A stretch of 6,683 bases of DNA from Candidatus Bathyarchaeota archaeon (GTDB lineage: Archaea > Thermoproteota > Bathyarchaeia > Bathyarchaeales > UBA233): contig SMYP01000094.1 in assembly GCA_007050895.1 (NCBI GenBank), positions 1 to 6,683 on the forward strand, given 5' to 3'. Below, in pieces: positions 1 to 5,829 of this stretch. The notes under the pieces are model-generated. The model was not told the DNA's origin and searched no databases. It was given only the letters and a program-made list of their open reading frames with translations. The position numbers and the translations under genes were made by a program. Numbering within the stretch: the first letter of the stretch is position 1; every line of letters begins with the position of its first letter.

Positions 1-53
1 GGTTGGTTTCAGCGTCAATCTTTATGTACTGCAATCAAGTTTTTCCTGCAAAT

Positions 54-70
54 CTATTAAAAATTAATTA
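54..70 (+). promoter_or_regulatory. Putative TATA-box region of the pur operon
   Basis: A continuous AT-rich stretch, with TTAAAAAT near its centre, lies about 40-50 bp before the purE GTG codon. If it is the TATA element, an archaeal start site about 25 bp downstream would fall near 85, giving a short leader of roughly 20 nt that contains the GGTG ribosome binding site at 95-98. The position fits, but the sequence is generic AT-rich DNA, so the call is tentative. The rest of bases 1-53 shows nothing I can name. Confidence 0.35.
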
Positions 71-105
71 GTAGGTAAACAGTTAGCACATTGCGGTGTG
101 AAAGA

Positions 106-585
106 GTGAACGGAAAAGTCATTATATTAATGGGTTCAGAGAAAGATTTGGAATTCTGCCGTAAAATTACGAAATACCTGAAGCTTCTAGGATTGGATTA
201 CGTTTTTCGCGTTGCGTCTGCGCATAAAACTCCAGGACAGGTACTTGCAATTCTGGAAGAATTCGAAAAAGAAAAGATCGTGTACGTAACAGTTGCGGGT
301 AGATCTAACGCCTTAAGTGCTTTCGTGGACGCCAACACGACGAAGCCCGTTATTGCTTGTCCTCCTTACTCGGAAAAATACGGTGTTGTAGACATCTACT
401 CTTCGCTTAGAGTGCCAAGCGGGATAGGTTCCACTGTTACTATTGCGCCTGAAGGAGCTGCTATCGCTGCGGCAAAGATTCTCGCTTTAAACGACAATTC
501 TCTGGAGAGACACGTAATAGCTTACCAATCTGCAAAGAAAAAAGAGCTACAAAAAGCTGATGACTCTGTGAAAAAACTGAAGTAG
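106..585 (+). CDS. purE: Class II PurE: phosphoribosylaminoimidazole (AIR) carboxylase
   Basis: Converts AIR to CAIR in de novo purine synthesis, in the cytoplasm. The protein is 159 aa from this GTG. The landmarks are MGSEKDLEF (residues 9-17), SAHKTP (38-43) holding the catalytic His, VAGRSNALS (63-71), and CPPYSEKYGVVDIYSSLRVP (85-104). SAHK (not SAHR) and AGRSN (not the AGGAAHLPG type) match the class II enzymes, such as the carboxylase domain of animal PAICS. Class II enzymes use CO2 directly rather than N5-CAIR, so PurK should not be needed; this is family knowledge applied to the motifs. Start: GTG at 106 has GGTG at 95-98 with 7 nt spacing and gives the usual short PurE N-terminus. 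TTG at 91 would add five residues and lacks a good site; a stop codon at 76-78 bars anything further upstream. First gene of the cluster, 54 bp before ppcA. Confidence 0.93.
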   Translation: MNGKVIILMGSEKDLEFCRKITKYLKLLGLDYVFRVASAHKTPGQVLAILEEFEKEKIVYVTVAGRSNALSAFVDANTTKPVIACPPYSEKYGVVDIYSSLRVPSGIGSTVTIAPEGAAIAAAKILALNDNSLERHVIAYQSAKKKELQKADDSVKKLK

Positions 586-639
586 CCAATTTACACTTAC
601 ATAGATTCTTGAACATAACATCACTCAGAAGGGCAGTTT

Positions 640-2229
640 ATGAAATATCAAGTTGAAGAAGATACCAGAATTCCCCGTACAATGTCTACACAACACCCAG
701 ATAACATAAACGTTCCGGAATGGAGTTCTGGAGAAATAATTGATGGAAATTCAGAAATTTTTGAGGCTTACTTCGCCTACGAAACTCTGGGTTGCCAAGA
801 GGTGATGTGGGATTCCGAAGGAAAAGACGTTGATACACGCGTTGTAAGGAAATTGCTGAACAAGTACTGGGAGTATTTCCGAAGCTGTACACTAGGTGAA
901 GACGTTTTCCTCACCTACAGAATTCCTAATCCAAACGTTGAACTTGTAGAGCGCAAGGTAGTTATTGAAACGCTTCAAAACATACCCGTAGCCTTCGACG
1001 TAGCCACTACTTTCTACAAAAAAGATGTCGCACCAATCTTTGAGGTAATCCTACCCTTCACAACAAACAGCAAAGAACTCACACTGCTTTCCAACTACTA
1101 CAAGAAAGCCATAATTGGCGACTCAGAAGTAATGCTAGATGAATCCACAAAAGTTAAAGACTGGGTAGGCGTCTTCAAACCAAAAAGCATAAGGATAATT
1201 CCACTGGTAGAAGACTTCAACAGCCTCAAGTCAATCGACAAAATAGTTGAGCCGTACGTCAAGGCTGCAAAACCTAAAAACATCCGAGTTTTCATTGCAA
1301 GGTCTGACCCTGCCCTCAACTATGGACTTTTGTGCGCAGTTTTGCTATCCAAAATTGCACTGTTCAAACTAAAGAGTATAGAGAAAGAAAAAGACGTGTC
1401 GGTGCACCCCATACTGGGCGTAGGAACAAAACCGTTCAGAGGACACTTGGCCCCTGAAAACGTTGAATCTTTCCTACAGGAATACAAGGGCTTAGCAACA
1501 GTTACAATCCAATCTGCCTTGAGATACGATTATCCAATTGAACAGGTTAAAGAATGCGTAAGAACTCTCAATGAAAAACTTCCAAACGGCGAACCAACAA
1601 TTATACAACCTCAAGAAGAAGCCATTCTCCTAAAAGCGCTCGAGAAGTGTAAACAGCAATACGAAAGCGTAATTGAGCCGTTGGCTCCGGTAGTGAACAG
1701 CCTAGCTACGTACGTACCGTCGAGAAGAGCCCGAAAACTTCACATAGGTTTATTCGGTTACAGCAGAAACGTGGCCGGTGTAAACTTGCCGCGTGCAATC
1801 ACCTTCGCTGCGACCCTCTATGCCATCGGGTTGCCCCCAGAATTCATTGGTTTCAGCGCCATAGATGACATAAAAGAAGCCGAACTCGAGTTGATTCTTA
1901 AGCATTATATTAAAGTCAAGCATGATCTCAACTCCATCGGCGGTTTCCTATCTTGGCAAAACATGAACATGCTCTTGGAGATGCACCAGACAGTCGCGAA
2001 GAGGGCAGACGCAAGCCAAGAAAAAACCAAGATCGGCCTGACCAGAATTCTAGGTGACCTACAAACGGCAGAAGAAAAACTCGGCATCAAACTTGGACCA
2101 CGAACACCCATACAGAAACGCCATGAGAACTTCGCAAACAACTTCCTACTAGCCTACATGGAACGCGATGACGTTGAAGCAAAAAAAGCGCTTGTTGAAG
2201 CAGCCAAATTAAGAAGATGCCTGGGTTGA
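640..2229 (+). CDS. ppcA: Archaeal-type phosphoenolpyruvate carboxylase
   Basis: Adds bicarbonate to PEP to form oxaloacetate and phosphate, refilling the TCA intermediates and supplying aspartate. The 529 aa length is that of the short archaeal PEPC family (COG1892 type), far below the roughly 900 aa of bacterial and plant enzymes. The family N-terminal signature is present as IPRTMSTQHPDN (residues 11-22). The Gly-rich active-site segment HPILGVGTKPFRGHLAP is at 256-272, and GLFGYSRN at 370-377 is the other strongly recognisable block. No frameshift or truncation is visible. Start: ATG 640 has GAAGGG at 628-633, 6 nt upstream; ATG 682 would begin inside the signature and is rejected. It sits between purE (54 bp gap) and purC (43 bp gap) in the same direction, an unusual companion for purine genes. 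Oxaloacetate-derived aspartate is the co-substrate of the next gene's enzyme, which suggests a supply role (inference). Confidence 0.95.
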   Translation: MKYQVEEDTRIPRTMSTQHPDNINVPEWSSGEIIDGNSEIFEAYFAYETLGCQEVMWDSEGKDVDTRVVRKLLNKYWEYFRSCTLGEDVFLTYRIPNPNVELVERKVVIETLQNIPVAFDVATTFYKKDVAPIFEVILPFTTNSKELTLLSNYYKKAIIGDSEVMLDESTKVKDWVGVFKPKSIRIIPLVEDFNSLKSIDKIVEPYVKAAKPKNIRVFIARSDPALNYGLLCAVLLSKIALFKLKSIEKEKDVSVHPILGVGTKPFRGHLAPENVESFLQEYKGLATVTIQSALRYDYPIEQVKECVRTLNEKLPNGEPTIIQPQEEAILLKALEKCKQQYESVIEPLAPVVNSLATYVPSRRARKLHIGLFGYSRNVAGVNLPRAITFAATLYAIGLPPEFIGFSAIDDIKEAELELILKHYIKVKHDLNSIGGFLSWQNMNMLLEMHQTVAKRADASQEKTKIGLTRILGDLQTAEEKLGIKLGPRTPIQKRHENFANNFLLAYMERDDVEAKKALVEAAKLRRCLG

Positions 2230-2236
2230 AAAAAGC

Positions 2237-2244
2237 GATATATG
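2237..2244 (+). promoter_or_regulatory. Possible weak internal TATA element before purC
   Basis: GATATATG lies 28-35 bp before the purC ATG in the 43 bp gap after ppcA. With archaeal spacing the transcript would start at about 2267, leaving a nearly leaderless message. That would fit the lack of a clear Shine-Dalgarno site in front of ATG 2273. The match to the TATA consensus is poor, and read-through from ppcA is equally possible. Confidence 0.25.
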
Positions 2245-2272
2245 CCAAAAGAGATTACTCTGACACTGCTAA

Positions 2273-3358
2273 ATGACAATAAAAGTGGAGTACAAGAAAA
2301 TGGGTAGCGTAAAAGACCTGAAAGTAATGGAAAAACCAACACCAGACAAAATGGGTGTAGGCAGGTTCCAATTTTCTGACCGATACTCGGTTTTTGACTG
2401 GGGTGAAATGCCTGATCACATAGTTAACAAAGGCGAAGCCCTTTGCATGATGGGTGCCTACTGTTTCGAGTGGCTAGAAAATAAGGGCATAGAAACACAT
2501 TATAGAGGTTTAGTTGACAAAGACGAGCAAGTCGTCAATTTCGAAAACCTTGAAACGCCTACCAACACCATGGAAGTCAACTTAGTCAACGTGTATAAAC
2601 CGGAAATACGCGATTCTAAAGGGAAAGTCTTGTATGATTACAGCCATTATACGCCGACCCTTAAAAACTGCTTGATCCCGCTTGAAGTAATATACCGCAA
2701 TGGGTTCCCCGAAGGTTCCTCCGTGTTCAAGCGACTTGAGCAGGGAAAAGTAACTTTAGCCGATTTAGGGCTAGATCATCGTCCTCGTCCAGGAGAACGC
2801 TTCACAAAGCCAATATTTGACGTCAGCACCAAACTCGAAGAGACCGATCGCTACGTAACATGGGAAGAAGCCAAAAGAATCTCAGGGCTGACAACACCGG
2901 AAGTAACCGCAATCAAAAATGTTCTCTCAAAAGTGAACGACGCAATAAACCACATTGCTTCCCGCGTTGGACTTGAAAACGAAGACGGAAAAATCGAATT
3001 GGCTTTCAACAATGAAAGACAACTTATGGTCGTTGACGTTGTGGGGACACTGGACGAGTGCCGGTTCACGTACGACGGCGTGCACGTAAGCAAAGAAGTT
3101 GCCCGTCAATTCTACAAGAAAACAAAGTGGTACGTCGATGTTGAAGATGCCAAGAAAATCGCTGAAACCCAAGGAGTTAAAGACTGGAAAGCACTTTGCA
3201 GGTCGCAGCCTCCGAAGCTTGATGTAAACTTGAAAACTATCATCAGTGAGATGTACATGGCATCTGCTAATGAATTAACTGACCGAAAATTATTTGACGT
3301 GCCGCAACTTGCGGAAGTAATTAAGAAATACAGGGAATATATGGGTGAAAGGAAATGA
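2273..3358 (+). CDS. purC: SAICAR synthetase, long archaeal form (PurC)
   Basis: Ligates aspartate to CAIR with ATP to give SAICAR, the step after PurE. Recognisable blocks are GSVKDLKV (residues 11-18, the place of the GK-K/R-V nucleotide loop), SDRYSVFDWG (35-44), IPLEVIYRN...GSSVFKR (135-154, the classical IP-E-V-RN-GS-KR signature), FTKPIFDVSTKLEETDRY (177-194), DGKIELAFN (238-246) and VVDVVGTLDECRF (253-265, replacing the usual ADEISPDTCR). At 361 aa it is about 110 residues longer than typical bacterial PurC; the excess is mainly in the middle and after residue 265. Start: ATG 2273 keeps the first beta strand before GSVKD. ATG 2300 has a GGAG 9 nt upstream but would cut that strand, so it is second choice. 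The stop overlaps the start of the next gene (ATGA), and GGTGA at 3344-3348 inside this gene serves as that gene's ribosome binding site. Confident on family; substrate by homology. Confidence 0.88.
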   Translation: MTIKVEYKKMGSVKDLKVMEKPTPDKMGVGRFQFSDRYSVFDWGEMPDHIVNKGEALCMMGAYCFEWLENKGIETHYRGLVDKDEQVVNFENLETPTNTMEVNLVNVYKPEIRDSKGKVLYDYSHYTPTLKNCLIPLEVIYRNGFPEGSSVFKRLEQGKVTLADLGLDHRPRPGERFTKPIFDVSTKLEETDRYVTWEEAKRISGLTTPEVTAIKNVLSKVNDAINHIASRVGLENEDGKIELAFNNERQLMVVDVVGTLDECRFTYDGVHVSKEVARQFYKKTKWYVDVEDAKKIAETQGVKDWKALCRSQPPKLDVNLKTIISEMYMASANELTDRKLFDVPQLAEVIKKYREYMGERK

Positions 3359-4452
3359 TGGAAACCAAAATAACAGAAGTAGTACGTGGATACGACCCCA
3401 AAAAAATTCGTATCGGCGTTTTAGGTTCACACTCGGCTCTTGAAATAGCTTCAGGCGCTAAACAGGAAGGCTTTGAAACCGTGGTGGTCTGCCAAAAGGG
3501 TAGAGACAAAACATACACCAAGTACTACAGTAGCCTCTTTGACCACACTTTGCTTTTGGAGAATTTCTCATTCATAACCAATCCGAGCAACGTCAAAAAA
3601 CTTAACGACTTAAACACAATTTTTGTGCCCAACCGTTCATTCTCAGTGTATGCAGGCTACGAGAATATAGAAGAAAAATTCGCCGTACCGATCATTGGCA
3701 ACAGACGCATGCTCAGAACCGAAGAACGTAACACACCCAGAAACCAACAGTACCTGCTCCAAAAAGCAGGAATATTTACACCTAAAATTTTTAAGTCACC
3801 CAGCGAAATCGACCGTCTAGTAATCGTAAAGGTTCCCGAGAAAACACGCACTATAGAACGTGCCTTTTTCTACGCTTCGTCCCCGGAAGAATACGAGAAA
3901 ACAGCTAAGGAACGCATACGACAGGGAATAATCACAGAAGAAGCACTTGCAGACTCCATCATCGAAGAATACGTTATCGGAGCCAAATTTAACGCAAACC
4001 TTTTCTGGTCGCCCTTAACCAACAATATTGATCTCCTAGGCTTTGACCGCAGAATACAAACCGACCTTGACGGCGTGCTTGACCTTCCAGCTCCTGAGCA
4101 GTTTGAATTGAAAATACCCACACAAAACATAGAGATTGGTCACATGGGCGCAACGATGCGCGAAAGCCAGATAGAAAAAATCTTCACGGCTGCAGAGCAG
4201 TTCGTGGAAACCTGCAAGAGAGAATATCCTCCTGGCATGATAGGGCTTTTTGCTCTTCAAGGTGCAGTGACTAGAGACTTGAGATTCTATGTTTTCGATG
4301 TAAGTCCGCGTGTTCCGGGGTGTCCGTGCGTTGAGGCAACATCACCTTATATGAAGTATAAATACGGCATGGAAGTGGGTCCAGGAAGACGCGTCGCTAT
4401 GGAGATAAAGTGCGCTGCTAAAGAGGATCGGCTTGCGGAAGTGGTAACGTGA
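3355..4452 (+). CDS. Divergent PurP paralogue (FAICAR synthetase-like, ATP-grasp), altered active site
   Basis: A 365 aa protein clearly of the PurP family: GSHSALE (24-30), GNRRML (115-120), IDRLVIVKVP (152-161), EEYVIGAKFN (204-213), RES (269-271) and PPGMIG (292-297) all align with the neighbouring canonical PurP. True PurP makes FAICAR from AICAR, formate and ATP. Several functional motifs are changed here: the Gly-rich ATP loop is PEKTRTIERAFF (161-172) in place of PGAKGGKGYF; HGSF is NRSF (93-96); RRYES is RRIQT (232-236); and FEISAR...GTN is FDVSPRVPGCP (314-324). The reading frame is intact and flanked by real overlaps, so it is not a decayed gene. It may be a non-catalytic partner of the next gene product or an enzyme with another substrate; I cannot decide. 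ATG 3355 overlaps the purC stop by 4 bp, behind GGTGA (3344-3348); ATG 3358 is an equally possible start. Confidence 0.85.
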   Translation: MMETKITEVVRGYDPKKIRIGVLGSHSALEIASGAKQEGFETVVVCQKGRDKTYTKYYSSLFDHTLLLENFSFITNPSNVKKLNDLNTIFVPNRSFSVYAGYENIEEKFAVPIIGNRRMLRTEERNTPRNQQYLLQKAGIFTPKIFKSPSEIDRLVIVKVPEKTRTIERAFFYASSPEEYEKTAKERIRQGIITEEALADSIIEEYVIGAKFNANLFWSPLTNNIDLLGFDRRIQTDLDGVLDLPAPEQFELKIPTQNIEIGHMGATMRESQIEKIFTAAEQFVETCKREYPPGMIGLFALQGAVTRDLRFYVFDVSPRVPGCPCVEATSPYMKYKYGMEVGPGRRVAMEIKCAAKEDRLAEVVT

Positions 4453-5534
4453 TAACAAGCAAAGACAGCGGCGAAATGCTGGAAAAATACGATTTGGATG
4501 AGCTTACAATAGGCACGTTGGGCTCACATTCCGCCTTGAACATCTTTAAAGGCGCCAAGGAAGAGGGCTTCCGAACAGTATGCATATGCACCGAAAAGAA
4601 CGCCCTGCTATACAAGAAATTTCCTTTGGCAGACGAGATAATCATAGTTGAAAGCTTCACCGAACTACTGAGCGAAACGCTTCAGGATAAACTGCGAAGC
4701 TTAAATGTTATTTTAATTCCCCATGGCTCATTCACAGCTTACCTAAGTACCGAACAGCTGACAAAAAGCCTACGTGTACCAATGTTTGGAAATCGTCAGT
4801 TGCTCCACTGGGAAACTAATCGCGAAGAACAGGCAGAATGGTTGCGTAAAGCGGGACTTCTTTTACCTGCCACCTTCAAAAAGCCCGACGAAATCGACCG
4901 TTTAGTAATCGCCAAACTCCCCGGAGCAAAAGGTGGCAAAGGTTACTTCCTTGCCAATTCGCCTTCTTCTTTCCATAAAAAATCCAAGGAGATGGTAGAT
5001 CGAGGTCTGCTCCGCAAGGAGGATATTGACAAGATTCACTTGCAGGAATATGCATTGGGTGTCAATGTTTACCCCAGCTACTTCAGCAGTATAATCAAGG
5101 ATGACGTGGAGTTCTTGGCGGTAGATAGACGCTACGAGTCCACCATCGACGCCATCGGGAAGATTCCCGCGAGCGAACAGCTAGAAATCGACGTAAACCC
5201 AACCTATACTATAGTGGGTAATTTTCCGATAGTGCTTCGTGAATCCTTGCTTCCTGAGCTTATTCAAATGGGTGATAATGTCAACAAAAAAGCTAGGGAG
5301 CTTGCGCCACCGGGAATTATTGGACCTTTCTGTTTGGAAACAGTAATAACGGATGATTTGAAGATCTACACATTTGAGATTTCAGCGCGTATCGTAGCTG
5401 GAACCAACATTGGCATCGGAACATCTCCTTATGCTTACTTGCGGTACGGTGCTGACATGTATATGGGAAGGCGCATCGCGTTGGAGTTAAAAGAAGCCCG
5501 CGAACAAGGTAGACTCCAAGAAGTTTTGGCGTGA
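4449..5534 (+). CDS. purP: FAICAR synthetase (formate-dependent AICAR formyltransferase), PurP
   Basis: ATP-grasp ligase that formylates AICAR with formate and ATP to give FAICAR, the archaeal alternative to the folate-dependent PurH transformylase. At 361 aa it has the normal family length and colinear motifs: GSHSALN (25-31), PHGSFTAY (91-98), GNRQLLHWE (114-122), the Gly-rich nucleotide loop KLPGAKGGKGYF (156-167), DRRYESTID (226-234), RES (264-266), PPGIIGPF (287-294), CLET (295-298) and FEISARIVAGTN (309-320), where the acidic residues E297 and E310 are placed to bind metal. These agree with what I recall of methanogen PurP, so this is the likely active copy. GTG 4449 overlaps the previous stop (GTGA); the GGAAGTGG just upstream (4437-4444) is a fair ribosome binding site. 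It is the last clear gene of the purine cluster. No IMP cyclohydrolase gene follows, so the final ring closure must be encoded elsewhere. Confidence 0.93.
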   Translation: MITSKDSGEMLEKYDLDELTIGTLGSHSALNIFKGAKEEGFRTVCICTEKNALLYKKFPLADEIIIVESFTELLSETLQDKLRSLNVILIPHGSFTAYLSTEQLTKSLRVPMFGNRQLLHWETNREEQAEWLRKAGLLLPATFKKPDEIDRLVIAKLPGAKGGKGYFLANSPSSFHKKSKEMVDRGLLRKEDIDKIHLQEYALGVNVYPSYFSSIIKDDVEFLAVDRRYESTIDAIGKIPASEQLEIDVNPTYTIVGNFPIVLRESLLPELIQMGDNVNKKARELAPPGIIGPFCLETVITDDLKIYTFEISARIVAGTNIGIGTSPYAYLRYGADMYMGRRIALELKEAREQGRLQEVLA

Positions 5535-5538
5535 GAGA

Positions 5539-5577
5539 GTAGATAATCATCTACAAAGTTATAGATGTTTAATCTAG
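5539..5577 (+). repeat. Two tandem inverted repeats with TAGAT/ATCTA arms after purP
   Basis: Starting 4 bp past the purP stop, GTAGAT (5539-5544) pairs perfectly with ATCTAC (5549-5554) across an AATC loop. A second pair, TAGAT (5562-5566) and ATCTA (5572-5576), has a 5 nt spacer. The two units share the same arms and lie about 22 bp apart. A short TTTTCT follows at 5581-5586. It could be a 3'-end or termination structure for the pur transcript, or a double operator for whatever lies downstream. The T-run is short for an archaeal terminator, so the role is open. Confidence 0.4.
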
Positions 5578-5637
5578 TACTTTTCTCCACAGGAGATAAA
5601 AAGGAAGACGACATCACTCTACCTTCGGGAGAAGGAC

Positions 5638-5829
5638 TTGGCAGCAAAAGAAGAAATCTACAGTTGGTTATTCGTGAATACAATTCCCTTGCTGTATGAA
5701 GAGAGAAAAATTGAGCGACAGAGCAAAATAGAAAACTGGTTGAACCTCTACCAGCTAACCAGAGAACTAAACATCATAGAAACAGAAGCCAAAAAAGGCA
5801 GTAGTACGCCGATGAATTATGTAATCTAA
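5638..5829 (+). CDS. Small hypothetical protein, 63 aa
   Basis: I do not recognise this protein. From TTG 5638, with GGAG at 5628-5631 and 6 nt spacing, it encodes a charged, probably helical protein (YEERKIERQSKIENWLNLYQ in its middle, no signal peptide or membrane segment). The frame is open back to a stop at 5575-5577, but no ATG, GTG or TTG lies between, so TTG 5638 is the only usual start. Its coding strand is purine-rich like the genes before it. The stop TAA (5827-5829) overlaps the stop of the convergent kinase gene. Against it: short length, a rare start codon, and a competing 44-codon ORF in another frame (5565-5699). It may be a real small gene, a truncated remnant or chance. Confidence 0.4.
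   Translation: MAAKEEIYSWLFVNTIPLLYEERKIERQSKIENWLNLYQLTRELNIIETEAKKGSSTPMNYVI

Noticed and set aside
1..67. Possible C-terminal tail of an upstream + strand gene
   Set aside because: All three + frames are open for about 20 codons before a stop, too short to choose a frame or recognise a protein.
91..105. TTG 91 as the purE start
   Set aside because: It adds only five residues beyond the normal PurE N-terminus and lacks a well-spaced ribosome binding site, whereas GTG 106 has GGTG 7 nt upstream.
106..3358. purE and purC as a split PAICS-like fusion
   Set aside because: A complete ppcA gene separates them, and both are full length with their own starts and stops; they are simply clustered.
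686..4260. Many - strand ORFs of 60-86 codons opposite ppcA, purC and purP1
   Set aside because: Each lies opposite a firmly identified gene, none shows a recognisable domain, and their compositions look like reverse-strand shadows.
3355..4452. purP1 as a pseudogene
   Set aside because: The frame is uninterrupted over 365 codons, length is normal, fold motifs are kept, and both ends are in tight overlaps with active-looking genes.
4418..5683. - strand ORFs of 77-82 codons opposite purP2 and the gap after it
   Set aside because: They are mostly antisense to purP2, with low-complexity Ser/Leu/Arg-rich translations and no supporting start signals.
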